Origin: Methylococcales bacterium
GTDB taxonomy: Bacteria > Pseudomonadota > Gammaproteobacteria > Methylococcales > Methylomonadaceae
Reading direction: 5' to 3'
DNA: 40,964 nucleotides
Assembly: GCA_003584895.1 (NCBI GenBank)
Contig: QVQF01000087.1
Location: 1-40,964 of the forward strand
Made by a program: the position numbers and the translations under genes. Below the pieces are notes generated by a model. That model made no database searches, was not told the origin of the DNA, and was given only the letters and a program-made list of their open reading frames with translations. Positions 25,522 through 34,086 of this stretch are shown piece after piece (the stretch's first letter is position 1; every line of letters starts with the position of its first letter).

Positions 25522-26301
25522 TTAATCTAGCTGATCAACTTTAATCAAAATATGTAAAGTATTCTTGTCGATTTGTCGTGTTGTCATTAAGGTGCCGTTC
25601 ATATTAGCATTAGGATTTTGCCCTATACCACCTATTTCAACCCACTCTCCTAAATTGATCCTGAGCGTTGATTGTGCTTGATGAACTCCAACTTGACCCT
25701 TGCCATTCATGGTTTCTGACCAAGGTGAAACATTAAGTAACACCTGCTGCCCAACCAATCTAGGTGTTACTGAAAACCCTGTACTCGTTTCTTTATATTG
25801 CGTAGAGCTTGGAAAACCAAAAGCCGAGAAATTTTGCTGTGGATTATTTTGCCCGACTTTAATGGTGGCAGGTACACCATCTAAGGTGCGTATGACATGA
25901 GTAGCTTCATCATTTCCCTTGGCTTGAGTCTGATAAAAATGAGCGGTATGGTTGTTTGATTTTGCTGGATCGCTGCTTACGATACCGTCAACTGCATTAA
26001 GTTGATCTGCTGTAACTTGCTGACTCTCTATCACACTGATCATTAAATTATTTTGACGGACATCCAGTTTCTGGATTAGTGCTTTGATGTCTTTCATTCG
26101 ATCCGGCGTTGCCTTGATCAATAAACTAGAGCCGTTATCAGTCAATTGTGCAGAGTTATCGAGCAAGGGAGCTAATAATATGATGATCTCGCTGGCAGGT
26201 CGATTGCTTAACGGGACTATTTCTATATCAGAATAATCCGCCAAGGCATAGTTACATAGCAAGCTTATAATTATCGTGAAAATCTTTAACACATCGAACA
26301 C
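25522..26301 (-). CDS. Miniature secretin-like periplasmic protein (NolW-type)
   Basis: 259 residues, far shorter than a real secretin (usually 400-700). Signal peptide to about A21 (YALA/DYS), then a NolW/secretin_N-type ring-forming module at about 25-85 (IEIVPLSNRPASEIIILL through IKALIQKLDVRQNN). The C-terminal part has secretin-domain motifs: VTPRLVGQQVLLNVSP (178-193) and LGEWVEIGGIGQN (217-229), like the VTPxI and GExVxIGGL motifs of true secretins, but the transmembrane barrel and lip are largely missing. It may be an accessory or chaperone-like periplasmic protein rather than a pore. Converges with the pilin gene and follows lspA by 70 bases. Function not known. Confidence 0.75.
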   Translation of the reverse strand: MFDVLKIFTIIISLLCNYALADYSDIEIVPLSNRPASEIIILLAPLLDNSAQLTDNGSSLLIKATPDRMKDIKALIQKLDVRQNNLMISVIESQQVTADQLNAVDGIVSSDPAKSNNHTAHFYQTQAKGNDEATHVIRTLDGVPATIKVGQNNPQQNFSAFGFPSSTQYKETSTGFSVTPRLVGQQVLLNVSPWSETMNGKGQVGVHQAQSTLRINLGEWVEIGGIGQNPNANMNGTLMTTRQIDKNTLHILIKVDQLD

Positions 26302-26337
26302 CCATTTAAAATCTCAAAACATCTCATTAAAGGAGTT

Positions 26338-26365
26338 GTCGGGTTACGACTATCTCTAACCCGAC
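26338..26365 (-). terminator. Hairpin after lspA
   Basis: GTCGGGTTA (26338-26346) and TAACCCGAC (26357-26365) pair perfectly, nine pairs with a 10-base loop, six bases past the lspA stop on the minus strand. The following U-tract is short, so termination of the ribF-ileS-lspA transcript is likely but not certain. Confidence 0.5.
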
Positions 26366-26371
26366 TTAGTG

Positions 26372-26854
26372 CTAATCTTTCGCTTTACCCACACCGAATG
26401 ATTCTAGCAACATTAACACCACGCCTAAGGTAATCGCTGAATCGGCAACATTAAACGCCGGCCAATGCCAAGACGGCACATAAACATCCAGAAAATCGAT
26501 AACATAACCATAGGCAAGTCTATCGATTAAATTACCTATCGCGCCACCTAATACCAATGACAGCGATACTGCCAGCAAAGTCTCATGGGATTTTAGTCGA
26601 GATAACCATACCGCAATCACAATACTAATGATGATGGCTAAAGCTGCAAAAAACCAGCGTTGCCAGCCACCCGCTTCACTTAAGAAACTGAAGGCTGCGC
26701 CGGTATTATGCACATAGGTTAAATTAACAAAGGGCATGATATTAATGGATTGATAAATCTGCATGCTATGAGATACAAGCAACTTACTAAGTTGATCTAA
26801 AATAACTGCCAATAACGACAAGCCTAACCATTTCAACATAGTAAACTTAAGCAT
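26372..26854 (-). CDS. lspA: Lipoprotein signal peptidase
   Basis: Membrane aspartyl protease (SPase II) that removes signal peptides from prolipoproteins. 160 residues with four membrane segments, and both catalytic aspartates in [15 protein letters not shown] and [12 protein letters not shown] place the start at ATG 26854, which overlaps the ileS stop by 8 bases and has GGTGAG ten bases upstream; an ATG at 26839 (155 residues, MLKWLGLSL) is equally possible. In the standard ribF-ileS-lspA order. Confidence 0.94.
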   Translation of the reverse strand: MLKFTMLKWLGLSLLAVILDQLSKLLVSHSMQIYQSINIMPFVNLTYVHNTGAAFSFLSEAGGWQRWFFAALAIIISIVIAVWLSRLKSHETLLAVSLSLVLGGAIGNLIDRLAYGYVIDFLDVYVPSWHWPAFNVADSAITLGVVLMLLESFGVGKAKD

Positions 26855-29666
26855 AATGTCTATGCTCACCAGAACCTGCTACGTTTTCTATACAACGACC
26901 ACAAAGCTCAGGATGTTCAGCATGTTCACCCACGTCATAACATTGATGCCAACAACGTACACATTTTTGATGCGTTGACACGATAACCTTTAATTTAACG
27001 CCGTCAACTTCAGTTTGTAGAGCATCCTCAGGACAAAATTGTTCGGCCATTACCGAGGCATTAGAAGTTATAAAAATAAAATGTAGCTCATCTGATAACT
27101 GATTCAATACCTCTAAATAAGAGGGATTACAGTAAAGTTCAACTTCTGCGTTCAATGAAGAACCAATATCACCTTTGCCACGACTTTTCTCTAATTCTTT
27201 ACTGACAGCCGTTCTTATCAACATGACTTGTTGCCAGAACTCTTGATTCATAGCAGAGTTCTCATCTAATTTTACTAGACCCTGATACCAAGTTTCTAAA
27301 AATACTGATTCGCTATGCTCGCCGGGCAAATATTGCCATATTTCATCAGCCGTATAGCTAATAATAGGCGCCAACCAACGTGTTAGTGCTTCTAAAACAT
27401 GATACATCGCGGTTTGTGCTGAACGACGCGCCAAACCATCAGCTTTAGCCGTGTACTGACGATCTTTGATAATGTCCAGGTAAAATCCACCCAAATCTAT
27501 CACGCAAAAGTGATGTACTTTTTGATAAATATGCTGAAACTGATAAGTGTCGTAAGCAACCTTGACTTCTTCTTGTAAGGTCAAAGCTCTATCCAACACC
27601 CAGCGGTCTAAAGCCAATAAATCTTGGTGTGCCACACAATCTTGCGCAGGATTAAAATCATCCAAGTTAGATAATAAAAATCGAGCAGTATTACGAAAGC
27701 GGCGATAACCATCAGAGGTACGTTCTAAAATTTCATCTGAGACCCGCATTTCACTACGATAATCGGTAGCGGCAATCCAAAGCCTTAATACATCAGCACC
27801 TAGATTCTTCATCACCGACTGCGGCGGAATCACATTGCCTTTAGATTTAGACATTTTTTCGCCATTCTTGTCTACGGTAAAACCATGCGTCAATACGGCT
27901 TTATAGGGAGCGACATCATTCATGGCCACGGAGGCCAGTAATGATGATTGAAACCAGCCCCGATGTTGATCAGAGCCTTCTAAATACAAATCAGCCGGCG
28001 AGTTCAATTGTTCGCGCTTATCAAGCACACAGGCATGAGTCACGCCTGAATCAAACCAGACATCTAAGGTATCAGTTGATTTTTCATAATCGGCTGCTTC
28101 TGCACCTAATAGTTCTTCTTTTTCTAGCTCGAACCACGCCTCTATACCCTTGACTTCAATACGCTTAGCAATTTGTTCAATCAATTCAGCGGTACGTGGA
28201 TGCAATTCACGAGTTTCTTTATGAATAAAGAACGTGATAGGTACACCCCATGTGCGTTGGCGAGAAATACACCAATCTGGTCGGCCATCGATCATGCTTT
28301 CGATACGCGCTTGACCCCATTCAGGAATCCAAGCGACTCGCTTAACTTCACTCAGCGCTTGCTCACGCAATTTATTTTTATTCATAGCGATAAACCACTG
28401 CGGTGTCGCTCTAAAAATAATGGGTGTTTTATGACGCCAGCAATGTGGATAGCTGTGCAATAGTGCGTGATGATGTAGTAACTTACCTTTGCTTTCTAAT
28501 ACTTCTAAAACATGGGCATTGGCATTAAAGACATGCTCACCGGCAAATAATTCAGTAGTCGATAAAAATACGCCATCGGCACCAACAGGGTTATCAATCG
28601 GTAAACCATATTTCATGCCCACAATATAATCGTCTTGACCATGACCTGGCGCGGTATGCACAGCGCCAGTACCTGCTTCAGTAGTGACATGTTCACCTAA
28701 GACTATCGGTACTTTCCTATCATAGAAAGGATGTTCTAATAACTGGAATTCCCAAGCTGAGCCCTTGCAATATCCAATGACATGATAGTCATCAATACCG
28801 TAACGCAACATACTATCTTTGAGTAAAGCTTCTGCAACCACCAAGCGCTCAGACGCACATTGCACTATTACGTATTCTAATTCAGGATTTAAAGCTACAC
28901 CTTGATTAGCAGGTAAAGTCCAAGGCGTGGTCGTCCAAATAACTACTGATAAATCACCCTGCCCTTCATGAGCTGGCGCATGATGACACAAGCCCATAAA
29001 ACCAGATTCATCGACCACTTTAAAACGCACATCAATGGCGGGCGAATGCTTATCTTCATATTCAACTTCAGCTTCTGCCAAGGCTGAGCCACAATCAGTA
29101 CACCAATGCACAGGTTTAGCACCCGCTGCGACATGACCTTTTTGAGTAATTTTACCCAAAGAGCGCACGATATCAGCTTCAAAAGCAAAATCCATAGTTA
29201 AATAAGGATTATCCCAATCACCCAAAATACCAAGGCGGATAAAGGCTTCTTTTTGTATTTCGACTTGTTTAGCCGCATATTCTCTACACGCTTTACGAAA
29301 GACAGCCGGTGAAACTTTTACGCCTGCTTTGCCTATTTTCTTTTCTACCATCAGTTCAATAGGTAGACCGTGGCAATCCCAGCCTGGCACATATGGAGCA
29401 TCAAAACCACTCAGAGTTTTTGATTTGACAATAATGTCTTTTAAAACTTTATTAACAGCATGACCTATATGAATATCACCGTTAGCATAAGGTGGACCGT
29501 CATGTAAGATAAACTTTGGCCTACCAGCAAACTCCACTCTAATCTTTTGATACAACTCTGCCTGAGTCCATTTCTTGAGTCGTTCCGGCTCACGTTGAGC
29601 CAAATTGCCTTTCATTGGGAAAGCAGTGCTAGGTAAGTTCAGTGTTTTTTTATAATCCGTAGTCAT
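26847..29666 (-). CDS. ileS: Isoleucyl-tRNA synthetase
   Basis: Charges tRNA-Ile. 939 residues, the same as the E. coli enzyme. Class I motifs HIGH at 66-69 and KMSKS (EKMSKSKGN) near residue 600; the editing domain occupies about 200-400. The C-terminal zinc finger is complete: CVRC and CGRC pairs in the last 40 residues. This is the bacterial IleS1 type. Start overlaps the ribF stop by ATGA; no T-box leader, as expected in a proteobacterium. Confidence 0.98.
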   Translation of the reverse strand: MTTDYKKTLNLPSTAFPMKGNLAQREPERLKKWTQAELYQKIRVEFAGRPKFILHDGPPYANGDIHIGHAVNKVLKDIIVKSKTLSGFDAPYVPGWDCHGLPIELMVEKKIGKAGVKVSPAVFRKACREYAAKQVEIQKEAFIRLGILGDWDNPYLTMDFAFEADIVRSLGKITQKGHVAAGAKPVHWCTDCGSALAEAEVEYEDKHSPAIDVRFKVVDESGFMGLCHHAPAHEGQGDLSVVIWTTTPWTLPANQGVALNPELEYVIVQCASERLVVAEALLKDSMLRYGIDDYHVIGYCKGSAWEFQLLEHPFYDRKVPIVLGEHVTTEAGTGAVHTAPGHGQDDYIVGMKYGLPIDNPVGADGVFLSTTELFAGEHVFNANAHVLEVLESKGKLLHHHALLHSYPHCWRHKTPIIFRATPQWFIAMNKNKLREQALSEVKRVAWIPEWGQARIESMIDGRPDWCISRQRTWGVPITFFIHKETRELHPRTAELIEQIAKRIEVKGIEAWFELEKEELLGAEAADYEKSTDTLDVWFDSGVTHACVLDKREQLNSPADLYLEGSDQHRGWFQSSLLASVAMNDVAPYKAVLTHGFTVDKNGEKMSKSKGNVIPPQSVMKNLGADVLRLWIAATDYRSEMRVSDEILERTSDGYRRFRNTARFLLSNLDDFNPAQDCVAHQDLLALDRWVLDRALTLQEEVKVAYDTYQFQHIYQKVHHFCVIDLGGFYLDIIKDRQYTAKADGLARRSAQTAMYHVLEALTRWLAPIISYTADEIWQYLPGEHSESVFLETWYQGLVKLDENSAMNQEFWQQVMLIRTAVSKELEKSRGKGDIGSSLNAEVELYCNPSYLEVLNQLSDELHFIFITSNASVMAEQFCPEDALQTEVDGVKLKVIVSTHQKCVRCWHQCYDVGEHAEHPELCGRCIENVAGSGEHRHYA

Positions 29667-30604
29667 AGTTTTTTAATCTCAGCAAAAATCTTTTTAGCAC
29701 TAAGCACATCTTTTATAATCTGGGCTTGTAGTTGTTCCAATGATTGAAAATGCATTTCATCTCTAATTTTTTGTTTAAAATGCACTTCCACATAACAGCC
29801 ATATATTTCTTTATTAAAGTCAAATAAATGGGTTTCAAGTATAACTTTTGAGCCGCCACTAAAGGTAGGTCGAGTACCGACATTAGCAACTCCTTCGTAT
29901 TCATGACCCTCTATACCAGTCATGGTTACGGCAAACACACCATTGATAGGAGTGTTTTTTCTAAACATTCTTATATTAGCGGTGGGATAACCTAAGGTTC
30001 GTCCACGCTTATCACCATGAGCGATCCGTCCACAGATAGAGTAATTGCGGCCTAGCAATAGTTTGGCTTGTGCTAAATCCCCCTCGCCCAATGCATCCCT
30101 GATTAAAGTACTACTTACACGTTGACCTTCAATATAACAAGATCCCGTATCTTCAACACTAAAGCCATAATCTTTGCCCTTTTCCTTAAGTAAGCCAAAG
30201 TTGCCTCTTCTTGCCTTACCAAAATGGAAGTCATCACCAATCACCAAATACTTAACATTTAATTTCTTGAATAAAATATCTTCAATAAATTGTTCTGCAT
30301 CGCCGTTAGCAAAGGCACGATTAAAACTGACTATGAGTAAGTTATTAACAGGTAATTTAGAAAACTCTATGACTTTTTCTCGTAAACGCATCAGCCGAGA
30401 AGGAGCGTTATCGCCTAGAAAATACTCCAAAGGCTGAGGTTCAAAGACCATTACCACAACTGGCAAATCAAGTTTTTGTCCACGTTCAGCTAATTTCTTA
30501 ATAACGGCAAGATGCCCTAAGTGCAAGCCATCAAAATTACCAATTGTAAGCACACAACCCTTTTCAAAAGGTTCTAAATGCGTGAGTCCTCTAATTAATT
30601 TCAT
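29663..30604 (-). CDS. ribF: Bifunctional riboflavin kinase/FAD synthetase
   Basis: Makes FMN and then FAD from riboflavin. 313 residues: an FAD synthetase half with [11 protein letters not shown] and [14 protein letters not shown], and a riboflavin kinase half with [11 protein letters not shown] and ETHLFDF. First of ribF-ileS-lspA. No FMN riboswitch is present upstream. Confidence 0.97.
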   Translation of the reverse strand: MKLIRGLTHLEPFEKGCVLTIGNFDGLHLGHLAVIKKLAERGQKLDLPVVVMVFEPQPLEYFLGDNAPSRLMRLREKVIEFSKLPVNNLLIVSFNRAFANGDAEQFIEDILFKKLNVKYLVIGDDFHFGKARRGNFGLLKEKGKDYGFSVEDTGSCYIEGQRVSSTLIRDALGEGDLAQAKLLLGRNYSICGRIAHGDKRGRTLGYPTANIRMFRKNTPINGVFAVTMTGIEGHEYEGVANVGTRPTFSGGSKVILETHLFDFNKEIYGCYVEVHFKQKIRDEMHFQSLEQLQAQIIKDVLSAKKIFAEIKKL

Positions 30605-30846
30605 GACCCTTTTAATAAAAAAAAGATTTTCATTCTATCATGTGCAACAAGCAAATGCCGTAGCCGATTAAAAACATATCTATTTACTCAATGAATTGGT
30701 AACCCGTTAAATTAATAAACGATACTTTTATGCACACGAGACGATGTAGGTTTTAGCTAAAATAATTTTGAGTAACAAGACTTAAATTAACTGGATTAAG
30801 ATATTGCGAGGACGTAAAAAGCGAAGAATTGTTAATAGACGAGCGG

Positions 30847-31200
30847 TTATTGCAAATTCATTAGCCTGCGTTTACTTGATTTTTTCATCCGTAATTTCGG
30901 TAGTGGCCTTTGAATGACTTCAACGATAATATTACGCGGACGCATATTTTTCTCGGCTTTTAAAGCAGCTTTTTCAGCGACTTGCTCTGCAATAAATTTA
31001 TCTTCCCATTTCTTTAAAGCTTGCGCAGCAGCGTCTTCTTGTTCAGCACTTCGTGGTTTAATATCAATTTTTTGTTCACCGACTTCACTGACACAAGGGG
31101 TTGCCTGATAAATAGTCTTATAAGGACTGATAGTGCATTTAAATACCTCAGCCTGCGCAGGAAAGACAACAGCCAGTAAGACTAGCATCAATACTTTCAT
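30847..31200 (-). CDS. DUF4124-type periplasmic protein
   Basis: 117 residues. Signal peptide (cleavage after AQA, residue ~17), then the short DUF4124 module EVFKCTISPYKTIYQATPC with its two cysteines, followed by an acidic/lysine-rich helical segment and an unusually basic tail (RMKKSSKRRLMNLQ). DUF4124 proteins are common in proteobacteria and function is unknown. The gene stands alone: 242 bases upstream with nothing recognised and 72 bases to the next gene. Confidence 0.75.
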   Translation of the reverse strand: MKVLMLVLLAVVFPAQAEVFKCTISPYKTIYQATPCVSEVGEQKIDIKPRSAEQEDAAAQALKKWEDKFIAEQVAEKAALKAEKNMRPRNIIVEVIQRPLPKLRMKKSSKRRLMNLQ

Positions 31201-31241
31201 AGAAAATTAATAATTAAAAAATATTAATACAGTAATTAGAT

Positions 31242-31266
31242 TGGCGGATAACTAGGTTACCCGCCA
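31242..31266 (-). terminator. Terminator hairpin after the BI-1 family gene
   Basis: TGGCGG (31242-31247) pairs with CCGCCA (31261-31266), and TAAC (31249-31252) with GTTA (31256-31259), one mismatch between, loop TAG. It lies six bases past the minus-strand stop at 31273. A T-run follows only after about 20 bases. Confidence 0.5.
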
Positions 31267-31272
31267 TAGTGA

Positions 31273-31941
31273 TTAGTCTCTGCCGTTGAATATGCCTAAG
31301 AGCTGTAGCAAGCTTAAGAACAAGTTATAGATAGAAACATATAAAGAAATAGTTGCTAAAATATAATTAGTTTCGCCGCCATTCACTATTTGACTGGTCT
31401 GAAATAAAATCATACCTGACATCAATAAAATAAACATAGCTGATACGGCCAATGAAAGCGCAGGAATAGCAAATACAACTGCACCAATACTAGCTAAAAA
31501 GGCAACCAACACCCCGACCATTAAAAAACCACCTAAGTAACTAAAGTCTTTACGTGTTGTTAATGCATAAGCAGATAAGCCCATAAATATCAAGCCAGTA
31601 CCGCCTAAAGCCATCATAATTAATTCATGCCCATTGCTAAAGGCTTTGACATACATGGATAAAATTGGACCTAGCGTTAAGCCCATAAAACCAGTTAAAG
31701 CGAATACAAAAAGCAAACCTAAAGCGCTATTGCTATATTTGGTCGTCAAGAATAGTAAGCCGTAAAAACCCACAAAAGTCATAATCATGCCGAAAGGCGG
31801 TAAGTTCATGACCATAGCCGCACCAGCGGTCATAGCGCTGAATATCAAGGTCATTGATAACAGCATATAAGTGTTTCTTAAAACTTTATTGGTAGCCAGT
31901 ATGCTGGCATCCGGGCGTGAAATAGCGGTATTTATTTTCAT
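31273..31941 (-). CDS. Bax inhibitor-1 family membrane protein (YccA/YbhL-like)
   Basis: 222 residues, seven predicted membrane segments, typical of the bacterial TMBIM/BI-1 family; E. coli YccA limits FtsH proteolysis and YetJ of Bacillus is a Ca2+ channel. The family signatures seen are NTYMLLSMTLIFSAMTAG near the start and the MSGMILFQTSQIVNGGETNYILATISLY stretch near the end, with the conserved acidic residues of the last helices. Which physiological role applies cannot be told from the sequence. Confidence 0.92.
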   Translation of the reverse strand: MKINTAISRPDASILATNKVLRNTYMLLSMTLIFSAMTAGAAMVMNLPPFGMIMTFVGFYGLLFLTTKYSNSALGLLFVFALTGFMGLTLGPILSMYVKAFSNGHELIMMALGGTGLIFMGLSAYALTTRKDFSYLGGFLMVGVLVAFLASIGAVVFAIPALSLAVSAMFILLMSGMILFQTSQIVNGGETNYILATISLYVSIYNLFLSLLQLLGIFNGRD

Positions 31942-32121
31942 TTTAGTTGAACCCCATAATATACAATTGAAAAATACACAGACGTGACGATTTTACAAGA
32001 GTTTCAAGTTCATTGTAAAAAAACTTGTCAACAATGTTAATGAGATAACATGGGTAAATTATGTAGCCTCTTGCAAATCCAGTATATTAGAACTTCAAAC
32101 CATTTACCCTCAGCAGAAATT

Positions 32122-33768
32122 ATGCCTAAAACTACAACTACCCTCGGTCTTTTAGCTAAAGAGCGCACTATTGCAAGCCCTGGCTTTAACCGCTGGTTAG
32201 TGCCACCCGCCGCCTTAGCCATACATTTATCGATCGGCATGGCTTACGGCTTTTCAGTATTTTGGTTGCCGTTATCTAAAGCCGTGGGTATTAAAGAAAG
32301 TCTAGCCTGTGGCCCTGATATCGGCTTTTTTCAAGAGCTGTTTGTGACTCAATGTGACTGGAGCATTTCCACTCTTGGCTGGATGTTTACTTTATTTTTT
32401 GTTTTCTTAGGCTCCTCTGCGGCTTTGTGGGGTGGATGGCTAGATCATGTTGGTCCTAGAAAGGCAGCGGTAGTCAGTACCTTATGCTGGTGTGGCGGTA
32501 TGTTATTTTCTGCCTTAGGTATTTATGTGCATCAATTTTGGATGCTGTTGTTAGGCTCGGGGGTTATTGGCGGCATAGGCTTAGGTCTGGGATATATTTC
32601 CCCTGTATCAACACTGATCAAATGGTTTCCAGATCGACGCGGTATGGCGACAGGCATGGCTATTATGGGTTTTGGCGGTGGCGCTATGATTGGTTCGCCC
32701 TTAGCAGCCGGCTTAATGAAGCACTTTGCCAGCGCTACGGATGTCGGTGTGATGTCGACCTTTGTGGTCATGGCCATAATTTATTTTGTCTTCATGATGG
32801 CCGGCTCTTTCACTTATCGAATACCTGCTACAGCTTGGTCACCTAAAGGTTGGTCACCTGCCCCCGCACAATTAACTAATACCATGATTACCCAGCGTCA
32901 TGTGCATGTAAAACAGGTTTTTAAAATTAAACAATTTTGGCTGTTATGGGGCGTGTTGTGCATGAATGTCAGTGCTGGCATAGGCGTCATTGGTATGTCG
33001 TCACCGATGTTACAAGAAGTGTTCGGAGGACAATTAATAGGCATCGATAAAACCTTTGCTGAACTTGACAAGCCTCAACTTGCCGCCATTGCTGCAGTCG
33101 CAGCAGGTTTTACTGCTTTATTAAGCCTGTTTAATATCGGTGGTCGCTTTATCTGGGCGAGCCTCTCAGATTTATTAGGCCGCAAGAAAACTTACATCGT
33201 TTTCTTTATATTAGGGGGATTACTTTATATCAGTGTTCCAGGTAGTGCACTGGCAGGCAACAAAGTATTATTTGTAGGTGCTTTTTGTCTTATTTTAAGT
33301 ATGTACGGCGGTGGGTTTTCTACCGCACCTGCTTATCTAGCCGATTTATTCGGCACTCAAATGGTAGGTGCCATTCATGGCCGATTATTAACAGCTTGGG
33401 CGACAGCGGGTATTCTAGGGCCGGTCATCGTTAATTACATGCGTGAATATCAATTAGGCTTAGGCTTACCGCGCGAGCAAGTGTATAACCAAACCATGCT
33501 CATTTTGGCTGGTTTATTAATGATAGGTTTACTGTGCAATTTACTGATTCGTCCCGTCGCTGATCATTGGTTTATGTCTGATGCTGAGTTAGCAGAAGAA
33601 AAACGCCTTGCTCATGAAAAAATAAATAAAGCCAATATCAGCTCAACAAAAAACAGCGAGAAATCTACACCTCTCGTCATTGTAATAGTTGCATGGATAG
33701 GCGTTATTGCTCCACTGTCATGGGGTATCTATAACACGCTGATTAATGTGAGTAAGTTTTTTAATTGA
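32122..33768 (+). CDS. OFA-family MFS transporter (oxalate/formate antiporter type)
   Basis: 548 residues, about 12 membrane segments, with the MFS cytoplasmic signature (GGRFIWASLSDLLGRKKTY) in the middle. The insertion ACGPDIGFFQELFVTQCDW between the first segments, with a Cys pair, and the long C-terminal tail are features of OFA family members. The frame is open to 32050, but the start ATG 32122 (MPKTT) fits better; no strong ribosome binding site. OFA members move small carboxylates such as oxalate or formate; the substrate here is inferred from family only. Confidence 0.88.
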   Translation: MPKTTTTLGLLAKERTIASPGFNRWLVPPAALAIHLSIGMAYGFSVFWLPLSKAVGIKESLACGPDIGFFQELFVTQCDWSISTLGWMFTLFFVFLGSSAALWGGWLDHVGPRKAAVVSTLCWCGGMLFSALGIYVHQFWMLLLGSGVIGGIGLGLGYISPVSTLIKWFPDRRGMATGMAIMGFGGGAMIGSPLAAGLMKHFASATDVGVMSTFVVMAIIYFVFMMAGSFTYRIPATAWSPKGWSPAPAQLTNTMITQRHVHVKQVFKIKQFWLLWGVLCMNVSAGIGVIGMSSPMLQEVFGGQLIGIDKTFAELDKPQLAAIAAVAAGFTALLSLFNIGGRFIWASLSDLLGRKKTYIVFFILGGLLYISVPGSALAGNKVLFVGAFCLILSMYGGGFSTAPAYLADLFGTQMVGAIHGRLLTAWATAGILGPVIVNYMREYQLGLGLPREQVYNQTMLILAGLLMIGLLCNLLIRPVADHWFMSDAELAEEKRLAHEKINKANISSTKNSEKSTPLVIVIVAWIGVIAPLSWGIYNTLINVSKFFN

Positions 33769-33773
33769 TAACC

Positions 33774-33808
33774 GTGGGTTGAATTACTAAAAAGGAAGAC
33801 AATCCCAC
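33774..33808. terminator. Hairpin between convergent genes
   Basis: GTGGGTTG (33774-33781) pairs with CAATCCCAC (33800-33808), with one bulged T, between the stops of the OFA transporter gene (+) and the acylphosphatase gene (-). The loop is large (18 bases). Candidate shared terminator. Confidence 0.4.
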
Positions 33809-33813
33809 CTGAT

Positions 33814-34086
33814 TTATCTTATTTCAAAATTCGAAAAAACCTCATAAACTTCTAATGGGGTTACTATAACCTGATCGACTCGTGCAGTAATAGGTCCTTT
33901 GTGGCACCATTGTACAAATGTTTCTAATATAGCATCTTCGGCTTCAGCAACAATTTCCACCTGTCCATCGACTAGGTTTCTTGTATATCCTTTAACGCCT
34001 AATTGCATAGCTTTCTTTCGAGTAAAGACGCGAAAATAAACACCCTGCACACGACCAGACACTAATAACCTAACTCTATTCTGCAC
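33814..34086 (-). CDS. Acylphosphatase
   Basis: Hydrolyses carboxyl-phosphate bonds in the cytoplasm. 90 residues: VSGRVQGVYFRVFTRKKA is the signature with the catalytic arginine, and the KGYTRNLVDGQVEIVAE segment has the conserved asparagine. I choose the GTG start at 34086 because GGAG lies eight bases upstream and the resulting length is normal; a longer frame to 34128 has no support. It overlaps the end of rlmKL by 11 bases and is likely translated by coupling. Confidence 0.9.
   Translation of the reverse strand: MQNRVRLLVSGRVQGVYFRVFTRKKAMQLGVKGYTRNLVDGQVEIVAEAEDAILETFVQWCHKGPITARVDQVIVTPLEVYEVFSNFEIR

Noticed and set aside
26840-26869. GTG start of lspA at 26869
   Set aside because: Lies inside ileS; ATG 26854 or 26839 give normal family starts.
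30605-30846. FMN riboswitch upstream of ribF
   Set aside because: No conserved RFN helices seen; the region is short and AT-rich.
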